Source of the DNA: Apium graveolens
Lineage: Eukaryota > Streptophyta > Magnoliopsida > Apiales > Apiaceae
Reading direction: 5' to 3'
DNA length: 64,000 bases
Assembly: GCF_009905375.1 (NCBI RefSeq)
Contig: NC_133653.1
Span: 81,976,911 to 82,040,910 of the forward strand
A model generated the notes under the pieces. That model worked only from the letters and a program-made list of their open reading frames with translations, was not told the DNA's origin and made no database searches. Shown here piece after piece: positions 1-11,944 of this stretch. The position numbers were made by a program, and so were the translations under genes. Each line of letters starts with the position of its first letter. The stretch's first letter is position 1.

Positions 1-64
1 AAGTTTCTAGAATTCCGTTCAACCCCCCTTCTGTAATTCTTGTCATATTGTTAAGGGACTAACA
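1..64 (+). repeat. 3' end of the 5' LTR of Sirevirus A
   Basis: These bases match the end of the 3' LTR at 37891-37954 with two substitutions. They finish with AACA, three bases before the primer binding site. The rest of the LTR lies left of the window. Confidence 0.9.
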
Positions 65-66
65 AT

Positions 67-78
67 TGGTATCAGAGC
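67..78 (+). other. Primer binding site, initiator-Met tRNA type (Sirevirus A)
   Basis: The 12 bases TGGTATCAGAGC are complementary to the 3' end of plant initiator methionine tRNA, the usual minus-strand primer of Ty1/copia elements. The site lies just inside the 5' LTR. Confidence 0.93.
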
Positions 79-125
79 AAGCTCTTAACTTACAAAGAGT
101 TTAAAGATCAAAACAGTATAGCAAG

Positions 126-2525
126 ATGAACAAGAAGGATGTTGGAGTTAAGATTCCTTTTCTGGATAAAGATAATTACCATTATTGGAAGGTAAAGATG
201 CATCTTCACATGCTTTCTCAAGATGAGGCCTATGTGGACTGCATAGAAAGAGGCCCTCATGTTCCAATGAGAGCTGTAACAGGAAACGAGCCATCAGTCC
301 CCAAGCCAAGGCATAAATGGTCTGATCCTGATATTGAACAAGTCGAGAAGGATAAAAAGGCCATGAATATCCTGTTTAATGGAGTTGATGGAGATATGTT
401 TGACAACATTATCAACTGCAAAACTACCAAGGAAGTTTGGGATACAATACAGATCATCTGTGATGGCACTGAGCAAGTTAGAGAAAACAAGATGCAGCTC
501 CTGATTCAACAATATGAGCATTTTCATAATGAAGAAAGTGAGTTTCTCACTGACATCTTTAGTAGGTTTCAGAAACTACTAAATGCTCTAAAGTTGCATG
601 GAAGAGTCTATCAGACAAAAGACTCCAATCTGAAATTCCTTAGATCTCTTCCAAAGGAATGGAAACCAATGACAGTCTCATTAAGAAACTCACAGGATTA
701 TAAGGAGTTTACTTTGGAGAGACTGTATGGCATCCTAAAAACCTATGATTTTGAAATAGAGCAGGATGAAAGGATGGAGAGAGGAAATAAGAAAGGAGGA
801 TCCATTGCACTAGTTGCTGAGTTGGAAAAGGAGAAGAAAGTGAAGAAGGAAGCTGTTGAATCAACTTTAAGGGTCTGTGAGAACAAGGGCAAGGGGCTTG
901 CAGTAGAAAGTGAAGATTCATTGAGCCAAGATGACATGGAGGACATTGATGAGCACCTAGCTTTTCTTTCCAGGAGATTTGCCAAGCTCAAGTTCAAGAA
1001 GAACTTTGGAGCAGCCAAGCCAAATAGAAATATGGTGGATAAATCAAAATTCAAATGTTTCAAATGTGGCTTGGCAGGGCATTTTGCCAGTGAGTATAGG
1101 AAGTCAGATTCCAGTAAGAAAAAGTTTGAGTCTGTGGATTATAAGCAAAAATACTTTGATCTACTCAAGTAAAAGGAAAGGGATTTTATTACACAAGAAA
1201 ATGACTGGGCAGCAGATGGTCTGGATGAAGATGAAGATGTCAGCTATGTCAATCTAGCCCTAATGGCCAAGTCTGATGAGACAGAAACAAGTTCCTCAAG
1301 CAATCAGGTAATTACTACAAACCTTGCACATTTATCTAAAGCTGAGTGTAATGATGCCATTAATGACATGTCTACAGAGTTATATCATTTGCGTGTTACA
1401 CTTAAGTCTCTTACTAAAGAAAATGCTAAAATCAAAGAAAACAATTTGTTTTTAAGTGAGAGGAATAATGTGCTTGAGTCTCAGTTTATTGATTTTGAGA
1501 AATTAAGAATTGAATGTAAGATTGCCAAGAAGGAATTAACCGAGTCCTTGAAAAAGGAAGAAATTTTGAAGAAGCAGCTCGAGCGTGAACAAGAGGTGAT
1601 TAAGGCATGGAAAACATCCAGGGATGTCTATGCTCAAATCACCAAAGTTCAAGGAATTGAGTCTTTCTGTGATGAAGCCTGGAAAAAGAACAAAGAGAAA
1701 TTAGAACCTAATTTGGTAGATGGACTGCTAACAAATGTAGACTCGACGAATGATGAGGATCATCTGTCGGATAACAAAAAGTGTTATTCGTCGAATAATG
1801 AAAATTCTCATCCGTCGGCTGTGAGAAAGCCTATCAGTAAAGCCAAACTAGTTAAGTTAAATGAGAAGTATGGGTCTGTTTCCAAGAACTTTATTTCAGG
1901 AGAGTCGAGTCAAGTTAAGAAAGGGAAAAAGGCTAATGTTGGTCACATGACTGTCAAACAGTTAAGTGACAGACTTGAAAAGATTGAGGTAAAAACAGAG
2001 ACTAAAAGGAAAAACAATAGGAATGGTAAAGTAGGGATTAACAAACACAATAACTACACACCTGATAAATATGCTCCTAGAAAAATCTGTGTCAAGTGTG
2101 TTAGTGTAAATCATCTGTCTGTTAATTGCAAATTTTCCATGCCTACTTCCATGTCTGTGCAACCTCAATTTCCTAACATGAATGCCATGCCTCCCATGCC
2201 TGTTAATGTTATGTCTACATAGAACATGAATGCACAGTTTACTAATATGCCATTTGCACGTAATCCTTATTATGCTGCATATAGTATGCCACAAATGCCA
2301 TTTAGCATGCCTTACTGGAATAACATGTTTACACATAGCATGCCATTTCCTGTTAGTCATAATATGCATGATAATTCTGTTGCAATGAATGGTTTGAAAG
2401 GCTCAACTCAAATGACTAAGGATGAATCTGAAATTCCTAAGCCAAATGAGACAAAGCCTAAGAAACAGAAAAAGAAAGCTAACAAGGCAGGACCCAAGGA
2501 AACTTGGGTACCAAAATCAACTTGA
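126..2525 (+). pseudogene. gag of Sirevirus A, broken by two nonsense codons
   Basis: Gag forms the capsid and binds genomic RNA. One reading frame runs from the ATG at 126 to the TGA at 2523 (about 799 codons), interrupted by TAA at 1170-1172 and TAG at 2220-2222. The N-terminal 230 residues are a copia-type gag core (UBN2-like). The first zinc knuckle (CX2CX4HX4C) near 1055-1097 has its last Cys changed to Tyr. A predicted coiled coil follows (about 1330-1620). A second knuckle lies near 2088-2130, and then a Met/Pro/Asn-rich tail. At the first stop the homologous gag of Sirevirus C reads Gln, so TAA is a simple C-to-T change. The CGACGGAT-type word of this family occurs in degenerate form at 1743-1817. 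Confidence 0.9.
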
Positions 2526-2530
2526 TTTGA

Positions 2531-2547
2531 TTTTGATGTGTGCAGGG
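2531..2547 (+). promoter_or_regulatory. Acceptor-like gag-pol junction (Sirevirus A)
   Basis: A T-rich stretch leads into GTGTGCAG followed by GG, just after the gag stop. Pol homology begins exactly at this CAG, without an ATG. Such splice-acceptor-like junctions are known from Sireviruses. Pol is in the -1 frame relative to gag here. Whether splicing happens is inference. Confidence 0.6.
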
Positions 2548-2853
2548 AAACAGAAAGAATCTTTGGTATTTGGATAGTGGTTGTTCAAGACACATGACTG
2601 GTGATTCTGCCCTGCTCACAGAGTTTAAGGAGAGAGCTGGCCCAAGTATCACTTTTGGAGATGACAACAAGGGTTATACAGTGGGATATGGCTTAATTTC
2701 AAAGGACAATGTCATCATTGAGGAGGTTGCTTTAGTGGATGGTCTCAAACACAATCTGTTGAGTATCAGCCAGCTTTGTGACAAAGGCAATTCAGTAACC
2801 TTCAACTCAGAAGCCTGTGTTATGACTAATAAAAGAAGTAACAAAGTGGTTCT
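2543..2853 (+). pseudogene. pol of Sirevirus A, 5' fragment (protease)
   Basis: This is the first part of a Ty1/copia polyprotein. It contains the aspartic protease with the catalytic Asp-Ser-Gly near 2573-2581 and the conserved downstream block ending in a KVVL sequence. The reading frame is cut at 2853 by the insertion of element X and resumes at 28031. Downstream residues in the same open frame (to 2986) come from the LTR of X and are not pol. Confidence 0.9.
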
Positions 2854-4291
2854 TATGGCGCCCTCCAAACTCGGGTCAGAAGTTTGGGATCCACAATATA
2901 AACACAATATATCAACCTGTATAAGAAATATTATTTATAATGACCCTGCTTTACAAAACCACAGATCGCAACAGGTTAAAGTATGAAAATAAGCCATAAC
3001 CTTAATTTATTACATCGTACCAAATCCCAACTAATTTAACTTACAATTGGTAATAAAATCATTCTTACAATCTAACTATCTCTTTACCGTATGAAACTTC
3101 TGCTAGCTCGATCCAACTCGACTGGAACCTTAGCCCGCACTTTGGACTGAGGAATTTCACTATCATCCATATTCTTTTCAAATGTAAAATATATAAAAAA
3201 ATCGCAAGGGTGAGCTAACTAGCTCAGCAAGTCATGATAACGATAACTGAAGTTAAACAATGATCAAATGAGATGATTCAAAGAATCGAGTTTCGTTTTA
3301 ACTAATCATTAGGATTGGATATTCATTTTAAGTTTTAAAAACCAAGGTTAGGCTGCTGATCAGTCACGCACTAACCCCGAGCAAGCACATAGCACTGCTC
3401 TAATTACTGGATCCAAGGCACACATTGGCCTAACTTGACCATTGGTATGGTCTGACCACGAATCTGGTCCACATATATAAAAACTATCCAATCCTAAAGC
3501 AGTTCCATATGATATCAATATGATTCAATAAAACAAAATCATAATCAATGATGGTTAAACATTTGCATAAAAACGTAAGGAAACTCGTGGATATCTTAAG
3601 GATATATCAGGGTATGTATAAGAAACGGTTCTCAGTTTGTACAAGGGTCAGGTATCAGACCTGTAATGATTTTTCAAGATATGGTTCTTTGATGTTATTA
3701 AGAATGGTTGGAGTATAAAAGTTTCTGTGTTTTCAAATCATTCTCTTTCAGTGTTTGGTGTTTGGTAGTTATACCTTTGGGGAGTAGTATTATATTTGTA
3801 TGGTTTGGTGTCTGAAGATCAACAAAGGACGGATTATAAAGAATGAGGCTTATGGCTCAAGATCAAGAAAATCAGGGTTCAAGGTTAAATGGTTTAAAGT
3901 TCTTGCAATATAAAATAGGAGTTATTTTGAATACTAGCGACATGTTATAACACAGTTCAAAACATTGGTAATATATATCTTGAAGAGAAGTTCAGAAATA
4001 CTTGCCTTACAAGGCTTTACAACTATTACTGATCAACCCTGAGCCGAGCTGCTCATGTTCTAACGTCCAACCACTAGATCCCATTGGATTCAACTTCGAC
4101 ACTTAGAACTTTCTGTTGAAACTCTATTGAGCTCGTCGACTGACCACTAGGTTATCTTTAGTCCACCGTTCACTTTCAGGTTCCCGACTATAACCTACAA
4201 GGTCGAAATACCCAACATTAGACGTCCAGGTATACTTGACATTTCCTCGATACTAATTCTACCCAACGACATTCAAACCCGACTCATAATT
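2854..4291 (-). repeat. Left (3') LTR of element X, outer part
   Basis: This matches 24578-26015 of the right LTR almost base for base. It starts TATGGCGCC where the right copy has TGTGGCACC. It is interrupted at 4291 by Sirevirus B, whose duplicated target TAATT is 4287-4291. Confidence 0.9.
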
Positions 4292-4890
4292 TGTTAGATA
4301 TATTTGATAATGTCATGGCTAATATGTTTTATGTTTAGATTTCAGATCTTATTTGAACAGAACAAATCAGTACTTAACTGATCAGTACTTATACTGGAAG
4401 TCAGAACTTAAGGGATATCAGTACTTATGTTATCAGGAGATAGATATCAGAACTTAAGTGCTGAAGGACGATCAGATAAGGACAGTAGCTGATTAAAGTT
4501 AAGAAGATCAAGATAAACATAAGAAGAGATATGCATGAAGAAGGAATTCCGTGAAGAATGGAATACTTGGAATAGAAGATATCTGATTGATATATTTTAG
4601 GAAGCAGAATTATATTCCATATCAATTAGCGAATATCTTGTAACTGTGTAGTACATAAACACAGACATAGGGTTTACACTAAAAGTGTTATCATTATCGA
4701 GAATATTATTTAGTATAACTCTAGCAGCTCTCGTGATATTTTGTTCATCACTGAGAGATAACAGTTCCAGATTGTAACAGAGTTTATTGTTTAAATAAAG
4801 TTTGTTTTCTGTTACATAAGTTCTTGAAGTTTGATTTGATTGTGATAAACACTGTATTCACCCTCTCTACAGTGAAAGTGTGACCTAACA
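4292..4890 (+). repeat. 5' LTR of Sirevirus B (599 bp)
   Basis: The LTR begins TGTTAGATA and ends CCTAACA, and equals 16108-16706. It holds several copies of the family word in the minus orientation (ATCAGAACTT at 4446-4455 and ATCAGTACTT variants around 4366-4430). A TATA-like box TACATAAA sits inside the inverted repeat at 4644-4664. A 66-codon antisense ORF in it is an LTR shadow. Confidence 0.95.
4644..4664 (+). promoter_or_regulatory. TATA-like box in an inverted repeat, Sirevirus B 5' LTR
   Basis: Arms CTGTGT and ACACAG enclose nine bases containing TACATAA. The two other Sirevirus families have the same 6-9-6 architecture with different arms and TATATAAA. The identical structure is at 16460-16480 in the 3' LTR. 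Confidence 0.6.
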
Positions 4891-4892
4891 AG

Positions 4893-4904
4893 TAGTATCA
4901 GAGC
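4893..4904 (+). other. Primer binding site of Sirevirus B, one mismatch
   Basis: TAGTATCAGAGC differs from the consensus TGGTATCAGAGC by one base (G to A at position 2). It lies two bases after the 5' LTR, as expected for an initiator-Met tRNA primer site. Confidence 0.88.
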
Positions 4905-4945
4905 TATCTGTTAACACACATACAGTTAAAGATCCAAACACAGTC

Positions 4946-7252
4946 ATGTCTGACACAGAAACTCCAACTAAGCCTACCAAAACTGAGGAATCATCAAAGA
5001 CATCAATTCAGAGTCGATATGAGACTATCAGAGTTCCCATATTGAGACCATCTGAATATCCCATATGGAAGGTAAGGATGACCATGTTTCTGGAAGCAAC
5101 AGATCCAGAATACCTTGATAGAATCAGGGAAGGGCCTCACAAACCTACCAAGCTCGCTGTTGTAGTTCCAGGTGAAGCAGCAATGACCGTACCAAAGGAA
5201 AAGAATGATTACACTGCTGAAGATATAGCATCTATTGCTAAGGATGCCAAGGTACGTCACTTATTGCATAGTGCCATTGATAATGTAATGTCAAACAGGG
5301 TAATCAACTGCAAGACTGCTAAGGAGATATGGGATACACTGGAGACAAGGTGTCAAGGAACTGAAACAGTTAAGAAGAACAGGAAGACAATACTCACTCA
5401 AGAGTATGAACACTTTGACTCTAGGACTAATGAGTCATTGACTGATGTGTATGAAAGATTTGTCAAACTCTTGAATGACTTGTCATTGATTAATAAGGAG
5501 TATGATCTTGAAGATACAAACCTCAAATTCCTGTTAGCTCTTCCTGAATGTTGGGATTTGAAGGCAACAACAATAAGAGACAACTACAATCTTGATGAAA
5601 CAACTCTTGATGAAATCTATGGAATGCTCAAGACTCATGAACTTGAGATGGAACAAAGAAGCAAGAGAAAAGGAGGAAAGTCAAGGACAGTTGCTCTCAA
5701 GGTTGAAGAGGAATCCCCCAAACCACCTTCCTCAAAGAAAGATAAGGGTAAAGCTCTTATCATAAAATCTGATACTGAGTCATCAAGTTCTGAGAGTGAT
5801 GATGACTCAGATTCTGAAAGCTTGCCTGAAACTGATGCTGATGAGGAGATGATGAAGCTGTGTGCTCTTATGGTGAAAGGAATCACAAAGATTGCATACA
5901 GGAAGTTCAGGAAGGGAAAGAAGTTTTCCAGGAAAGGCATAAGTTCTGATAAGAAGAATTTCAGAAGATCTGAAGGAAAAGGAGGAAAGTCTGACAGAGG
6001 AGATTATGCTAATGTTAAATGTTATAATTGTGGTGAGAAAGGCCACATATCTCCTGAGTGCAAGAAGACCAAGAATGACAAAGGCAAAGCTCTTGTCACA
6101 AAGCAGAAAAGCTGGACAGACACCTCAGACTCTGAAAGTGAGGAGAACTATGCATTGATGGCAAATGCTGAAAAATCAAGTTCTGAGAGTAGTTCTGAAA
6201 CTGCTGAAACAAAGGTACCTCAGACTACTTATGCTTTTCATACTGATGATATTAATGAGTTGAGAAGATATCTTAAAACCATGTTTGTTAGTTATAGAGA
6301 TCAAACTTTAACATGTGAAAGATTAACTTCTGAAAATCTTGCTTTTAAGAAAAGAAACAATTTCTTAGAAAAAGAGTTAGTCATGTTTCATCAAACTCAG
6401 AAGGATAGAGATGATGCTTTTTATGTTAGGGATGAAGTGCTAAAAATGAATGAATCTCTAAAAACTGAGTTAGAAAAGGAGAGAGAGATTATCAGAACTT
6501 GGACTAACTCTGGCAAAACAACTCAAAATTTGCTGAGCAGTGGAAACTGGAAAGAGGGCTTAGGTTATGAAGAAAATAATGAAAAAGGAACTGAAGAAAT
6601 TAAGCCTGTTGATAAGCAAAAGCCGAAGTTAAAACCTGTTAAGTTTGTAACTGAAAAATCCGAAACTGAGAAATCAGAAGTTAAAAAGGAATTAGCTTCT
6701 GACAAACTAAAACAGGAAAAGACAGCTGAAGTTAACATAGGCTTAATGACAAAGAAGCAGCTTAAGCATAAGCTGAAAGATGTTAAGAATGCAAACAAGG
6801 TAAAATCACCTAGGAAAAACAGGAATGGAAAGGAAGGTGTGAATAAAAGCAATAACTATAAATCTATTCCTGATGCTCCTAGGAAAGCATGTTATAACTG
6901 TGGAAGTTCTAACCATCTGGCTTCTTTTTGCAGGAAGAATAAGAATATTAACTCCTTATCTACAAAGTCAGGAGTTAAGAGTCAGTCTGTTAGATACAAA
7001 CCACAAAATCCTTGTTTTCATTGTGGTAGTTTATGGCATTCCATTTATACTTGTAAGGAATATCATAGTTTGTACTATGATTATTATCAAATAAAACCTT
7101 CTTTAAAGAAAGTTTCTGTTGTTCCTTCTAGTATAAGTTCTGATAAGAAAACTGTTAACATAAAATCTGATGTTAAATCCGCTGCAAATGTTAACAAACC
7201 TAAAAAGGCCAAAGGATCCAAGCAAGTCTGGGTCCTTAAAACTAATAATTAG
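4946..7252 (+). CDS. Gag polyprotein of Sirevirus B, intact
   Basis: Intact 768-residue Gag, the structural protein of the retrotransposon particle. Residues about 25-240 form the copia-type capsid core (UBN2-like). An acidic Ser-rich linker follows near 270-300. Three zinc knuckles of the form CX2CX4HX4C lie near residues 359, 649 and 690, and a long charged coiled-coil stretch (about 450-530) lies between the first and second. The ATG is 42 bases after the primer site. The frame ends in TAG at 7250, with a second in-frame stop TGA at 7262. The family word AAGTTCTGAT occurs at 5941 and 7135. The length is large for copia Gag but normal for Sireviruses. Confidence 0.93.
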   Translation: MSDTETPTKPTKTEESSKTSIQSRYETIRVPILRPSEYPIWKVRMTMFLEATDPEYLDRIREGPHKPTKLAVVVPGEAAMTVPKEKNDYTAEDIASIAKDAKVRHLLHSAIDNVMSNRVINCKTAKEIWDTLETRCQGTETVKKNRKTILTQEYEHFDSRTNESLTDVYERFVKLLNDLSLINKEYDLEDTNLKFLLALPECWDLKATTIRDNYNLDETTLDEIYGMLKTHELEMEQRSKRKGGKSRTVALKVEEESPKPPSSKKDKGKALIIKSDTESSSSESDDDSDSESLPETDADEEMMKLCALMVKGITKIAYRKFRKGKKFSRKGISSDKKNFRRSEGKGGKSDRGDYANVKCYNCGEKGHISPECKKTKNDKGKALVTKQKSWTDTSDSESEENYALMANAEKSSSESSSETAETKVPQTTYAFHTDDINELRRYLKTMFVSYRDQTLTCERLTSENLAFKKRNNFLEKELVMFHQTQKDRDDAFYVRDEVLKMNESLKTELEKEREIIRTWTNSGKTTQNLLSSGNWKEGLGYEENNEKGTEEIKPVDKQKPKLKPVKFVTEKSETEKSEVKKELASDKLKQEKTAEVNIGLMTKKQLKHKLKDVKNANKVKSPRKNRNGKEGVNKSNNYKSIPDAPRKACYNCGSSNHLASFCRKNKNINSLSTKSGVKSQSVRYKPQNPCFHCGSLWHSIYTCKEYHSLYYDYYQIKPSLKKVSVVPSSISSDKKTVNIKSDVKSAANVNKPKKAKGSKQVWVLKTNN

Positions 7253-7256
7253 TGGT

Positions 7257-7272
7257 CTTTTTGATTGCAGGG
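7257..7272 (+). promoter_or_regulatory. Acceptor-like gag-pol junction (Sirevirus B)
   Basis: TTTTTGATTGCAG followed by GG sits between the gag stop and the first pol codon. No ATG precedes pol. Here gag and pol are in the same frame, separated by TAG and TGA. The junction resembles a plant 3' splice site. Confidence 0.6.
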
Positions 7273-10200
7273 CAACAGGAAAAATATTTTAGTTCTGGAC
7301 AGTGGATGTTCAGGACACATGACTGGAAATAAGGCCCTGCTATCAGACTTTGTGGAGAAAGCTGGCCCAAGTGTTTCTTATGGAGATGGCAACATTGGAA
7401 AAACTTTAGGATATGGCAATATCAATCTTGGGAATGTCATCATTAAAGATGTAGCTCTAGTCTCAGGACTTAAACACAACTTACTGAGTATAAGTCAAAT
7501 CTGTGACAGAGGTTATCATGTTGATTTCTTTGCAGAACATTGTGAAATAGTTAGTAAATCTAAAGGAAAAATTGTTCTGAAGGGATTCAGGCGTGGTAAC
7601 ATTTATGAAGCTAAGCTTTCAACAAGTTCTGATGGTTCTGCAATCTGTTTAGTGAGTAGAGCCTCAACTGAAGAAAGCTGGAATTGGCACAAGAAACTCT
7701 CTCATTTAAACTTCAACAAGATAAATGAACTGATCAAGAAAGATCTTGTGAGAGGACTGCCAAAATCAGTGTTTGTTCCTGATGGTCTTTGTGACTCATG
7801 TCAGAAGGCTAAACAAAGAAAATCTTCGTTCAAGAGCAAGACTGAATCATCAATTCTTGAGCCTTATTATCTACTTCATGTTGATCTATTTGGTCCAGTG
7901 AATGTCATGTCTATTGCAAAGAAGAAATATGCGTTGGTCATAGTAGATGAGTTCACCAGATACACATGGGTGTATTTCTTGCACACAAAAAGTGAAACTG
8001 CATCTATCCTGATTGATCATGTCAAACATCTGGATAAATTGATCAAAGATTCTGTGAAAATTTTGAGGAGTGATAATGGCACTGAATTCAAGAATTTGAT
8101 AATGGAAGAGTTCTGCAAAAATCATGGAATAAAGCAAGAATTTTCTGCTCCTGGAACTCCACAGCAAAATGGAGTTGTTGAAAGGAAGAATAGAACTCTA
8201 ATTGAAGCTGCACGAACAATGCTTGAAGAAGCAAAGCTTCCAACCTATTTCTGGGCTGAAGCTGTGCAGACTGCTTGTTTTACTCAAAATGCAACACTCA
8301 TTAACAAGCATGGAAAAACACCATATGAGATGGTGAAGAACAAGAAGCCAAATCTCAAATACTTTCATGTATTTGGATGTAAATGTTTTGTTCTCAAGAC
8401 TCATCCTGAACAGCTATCCAAGTTTGATCTAAAAGCTGATGAGGGAATCTTTGTAGGATATCCACTTTCTACAAAAGCCTTCAGAGTCTATAATTTGAGA
8501 ACAAAAGTGGTCATGGAATCTATCAATGTCTCTTTTGATGACAAGAAGATCACTGGACTTGAAGATTGCATTGATCATGATAAGCTGAGATTTGAAAATG
8601 AAGATTCATATTCTGATATCTCAAGTCCTGACAGTCTAAGTCCTGATACTGTAAATTCTGATGGATTAAACTCTGATGTTATTGAAACTGTGGTGACTAC
8701 GTCAAAGGAAGATGCACCAATGCAGGGGGAGCATACTCAAGATATTATCACATCTCAAGAAGCATCAGAACATACATCTGGCTCTTCAAATTCTGATTCG
8801 TCAAGTTCTGATAAGCCAAGTACTGACAGTGCTGAAAATCTAAATACTGAAGGATCCAACTCAGAGAGCATAGTTTCAGGGGGAGCATCAGAAAATGAAA
8901 CCGAAGACAGCATGAATCATGGGGGAGCATCCAGTTCTAGAGAAAATCTTCCATCTGCAAGGAAGTGGACAAAATCACATACACCTGATTTAATAATTGG
9001 AAATCCTGAGGCAGGTGTCAGAACTAGAACAGGTACTTCGAATGAATGTCTTTACAATTCTTTTCTCTCTCAGTCTGAGCCAAAGAAAGTGGAAGAAGCT
9101 CTTCAAGATGCTGATTGGGTGCAAGCAATGCAGGAAGAGTTGAATGAATTTGAAAGAAACAAAGTCTGGACCTTAGTGCCAAGACCCAAGAATAGATCGG
9201 TTGTTGGTACAAAGTGGGTATTCAGAAACAAAACTGACAGTGATGGCATAATTGTAAGGAACAAGGCAAGGCTGGTTGCAAAAGGATATTCTCAACAGGA
9301 GGGAATTGACTATGATGAAACATTTGCTCCAGTTGCTAGGTTAGAAGCCATAAGGATATTCATGGCTTATGCTGCTCACAAAAAGTTTACTGTCTTTCAA
9401 ATGGATGTGAAAAGTGCTTTTCTCAATGGAGAATTGGAAGAGGAAGTATATGTTGAACAACCTCCAGGCTTTGTAGATTCCAAACATCCAGATTATGTCT
9501 ACAGGCTTGATAAAGCACTTTATGGACTTAAGCAAGCTCCAAGAGCATGGTATGAGACTTTAGCTCAGTTTCTTCTGGAAAGTGGATTCAACAGAGGAAC
9601 TATTGACAAAACATTGTTCTATCTCAATCATGGCAAGGACTTACTTCTGATCCAGATTTATGTTGATGATATTATTTTTGGGTCTCCAAATGACAAACTT
9701 TGCAAAAAGTTTGCCAACCTAATGCAGTCAAGATATCAGATGAGTATGATGGGAGAACTTAGTTATTTTCTGGGCCTTCAAGTCAAGCAGACTGAAGAAG
9801 GAACTTTTATTTGTCAATCTAAGTATACCAGAAACTTGCTGAAGAAATTTGGAATGCAAGACTGTTCAAGTGCATCCACTCCCATGGCCACTGCAACAAA
9901 ACTGGATAAGGATACTGGTAATTCAGTAGATATTACTGATTACAGAGGTATGATTGGCTCACTTCTCTATCTAACTGCTAGTAGACCAGATATCATGTTT
10001 GCTACCTGTCTTTGTGCAAGATTTCAAGCAGATCCAAGAGAACCTCACTTAACAGCTGTAAAAAGAATCTTTAAGTATCTTAAAGGAACAGCTGATCTAG
10101 GATTATGGTATCCTAGAGAATCAGATTTTAAATTAATAGGTTACTCAGATGCAGATTTTGCAGGTTGCAAAATTGACAGGAAAAGCACAAGTGGAAGCTG

Positions 10201-10615
10201 CCAATTTCTTGGAGGCAGGTTGGTTTCTTGGTATAGCAAGAAACAAAAGTCAATTTCCACATCAACTGCAGAAGCAGAGTATATTGCTGCAGGAAGCTGC
10301 TGTGCACAGATTCTCTGGATGAAGAATCAGTTACTGGATTATGGGTTAACATATTTCAAAATCCCTATTTACTGTGATAATCAAAGTGCTATTGCTATGA
10401 CAGGTAATCCAGTTCAACACTCTATGACAAAGCACATCAGCATCAGGTACCATTTCATCAGGGAACATGTGGATGAAGGTACAGTGGAATTGCATTTTGT
10501 TCCCACAGATCAACAAGTAGCAGATATCTTCGCAAAACCACTGTGTGAAGCTACCTTTTCAAAATTGGTAAATGAACTTGGAATGATTTCAGGTTCTTTC
10601 TCTAAATCTGCTTAA
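7265..10615 (+). CDS. Pol polyprotein (PR-INT-RT-RH) of Sirevirus B, intact
   Basis: An intact polyprotein of about 1,116 residues in the copia order. Protease has Asp-Ser-Gly at about residue 12. Integrase has the HHCC zinc domain from about 140 and the catalytic Asp, Asp, Glu near 206, 268 and 304. A Ser/Asp-rich linker (about 445-560) holds many AGTTCTGAT-like words. Reverse transcriptase has YVDD near 799. RNase H has its first Asp near 961. There is no ATG at the start: homology begins at the CAG of the acceptor-like junction, and the nominal first codon is TTG. Pol is therefore probably expressed from a spliced RNA or by another non-standard route (inference). The product would copy and integrate the element; no inactivating change was seen. 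Confidence 0.93.
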   Translation: MQGNRKNILVLDSGCSGHMTGNKALLSDFVEKAGPSVSYGDGNIGKTLGYGNINLGNVIIKDVALVSGLKHNLLSISQICDRGYHVDFFAEHCEIVSKSKGKIVLKGFRRGNIYEAKLSTSSDGSAICLVSRASTEESWNWHKKLSHLNFNKINELIKKDLVRGLPKSVFVPDGLCDSCQKAKQRKSSFKSKTESSILEPYYLLHVDLFGPVNVMSIAKKKYALVIVDEFTRYTWVYFLHTKSETASILIDHVKHLDKLIKDSVKILRSDNGTEFKNLIMEEFCKNHGIKQEFSAPGTPQQNGVVERKNRTLIEAARTMLEEAKLPTYFWAEAVQTACFTQNATLINKHGKTPYEMVKNKKPNLKYFHVFGCKCFVLKTHPEQLSKFDLKADEGIFVGYPLSTKAFRVYNLRTKVVMESINVSFDDKKITGLEDCIDHDKLRFENEDSYSDISSPDSLSPDTVNSDGLNSDVIETVVTTSKEDAPMQGEHTQDIITSQEASEHTSGSSNSDSSSSDKPSTDSAENLNTEGSNSESIVSGGASENETEDSMNHGGASSSRENLPSARKWTKSHTPDLIIGNPEAGVRTRTGTSNECLYNSFLSQSEPKKVEEALQDADWVQAMQEELNEFERNKVWTLVPRPKNRSVVGTKWVFRNKTDSDGIIVRNKARLVAKGYSQQEGIDYDETFAPVARLEAIRIFMAYAAHKKFTVFQMDVKSAFLNGELEEEVYVEQPPGFVDSKHPDYVYRLDKALYGLKQAPRAWYETLAQFLLESGFNRGTIDKTLFYLNHGKDLLLIQIYVDDIIFGSPNDKLCKKFANLMQSRYQMSMMGELSYFLGLQVKQTEEGTFICQSKYTRNLLKKFGMQDCSSASTPMATATKLDKDTGNSVDITDYRGMIGSLLYLTASRPDIMFATCLCARFQADPREPHLTAVKRIFKYLKGTADLGLWYPRESDFKLIGYSDADFAGCKIDRKSTSGSCQFLGGRLVSWYSKKQKSISTSTAEAEYIAAGSCCAQILWMKNQLLDYGLTYFKIPIYCDNQSAIAMTGNPVQHSMTKHISIRYHFIREHVDEGTVELHFVPTDQQVADIFAKPLCEATFSKLVNELGMISGSFSKSA

Positions 10616-11882
10616 ACTTGTTCTATGTTATCAGACTTTATGATCAGTATTTACAGAATTAATCTCTTTGTATATTCTGTGCATTAATTGATAAATGTCC
10701 TTAAGTACTGACTGTTGTCTGATATATGTTTCTAAACTCTGATAAGTGATATGTCTGTTTCAGTAACTATTTAATCCCATGAGGATAACTGTGCTAGATA
10801 CTGACCTACTAGTCTTCAATAAACAAATGATCCCATGAAAGAAGTAATTATTTCTGTGGAAATCTTATGACACAAGCAAATTCTGATAACTGAGCTTAGT
10901 TAAGTTTACTTTGTATATCTTATTACTAAGTCACAAATTAGAATAATGCTACTCATCTGTTTAAGTTCTGATTCTAGTAAAACTGCTGAATGTACTAAGT
11001 GCTGATAAACCTCACTTATCAAAAGAAAAAGAAAAAGAATCAAAGAATAATATCAGGTACTCCTTTGAGATCTAGAGTAAAAATGTGAATGGGACGACCC
11101 AAGTGCATTGCTGGTATTAAGTAAATATGCATTAGAAAAGCAAAATATTTTTCTTGGTGACTTTTCACACTCTATGATTACTGGAGAAATACTCTGATAA
11201 TAGCATAAATTCTAATAAACAGTCGTGACTCACTTACACTGAGAAGCCTCTGTAAAATAGAATTTCAAAAGATGCATAAAATTAGCACAAAAACAGTAGA
11301 GGTGGCCTCATGCATGAACTCATTTATCAGTAGGTTTCAGGATAATGACAGCTCTTTAGCAAAATTTTAATTATGACTTATTTCTAAGATGTACTGAAGT
11401 AGATCAGACTTTACTCTTTGTCTGTTATTTAGCTTAATGCACACACACATCACTCCATATGAATGATGAAATTTCTGTGGTGGTCTATGTTATTTTAGAT
11501 AAACAGTCATTGTGTCACTTCTGCACAAATTCTGAGGACAAGTTCTAGTTCCACGTTCTGATGATTAAGTTCTGACGTTCATAACTAAGAACTTGTATGA
11601 GTATTTACTAAGATAGATATCCCTTGTTCGAGTTAAGACATTATGTTCTGATGACTGTTAAGTTCTGGTATAGGTCTAAGTTCTGATTTTTCAGTCTAAC
11701 CCTTTACTTGACTTATCTGTGAGTAAAATTTGGTAACAGTCTCATTTCGAAATGTTGAAGTGGAAGATTAAATAGTCTATGGTTAAAACATAATGGCACT
11801 CGTCCTTGAACAGTTCACTCTTGTTACATGTGCACATTCCTTTTCCAATGACTGTTATTCTTTTTCAAGGTCTAGGGAGACG

Positions 11883-11902
11883 AGGTAGAATTAATTCTAC
11901 CT
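11883..11902 (+). repeat. Perfect 20-bp palindrome upstream of the small ORF
   Basis: Arms AGGTAGAATT and AATTCTACCT are exactly complementary with no spacer. The palindrome is 43 bases upstream of a TATA box and could be a dimeric factor site or a hairpin. Its function is unknown. Confidence 0.75.
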
Positions 11903-11944
11903 GTCTGCATTCAATATCTTTGTGTCTCTTGACATTCTCTTGCC

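Noticed and set aside
2854..2986. C-terminal tail of the protease ORF reading on to 2986
   Set aside because: These codons belong to the LTR of element X. True pol resumes at 28031.
4425..4625. 66-codon antisense ORF found in both LTRs of B and, as 68 codons, in the solo LTR
   Set aside because: It is a shadow of the LTR. The differing codons in the solo LTR mostly change the residue, so there is no sign of protein constraint.
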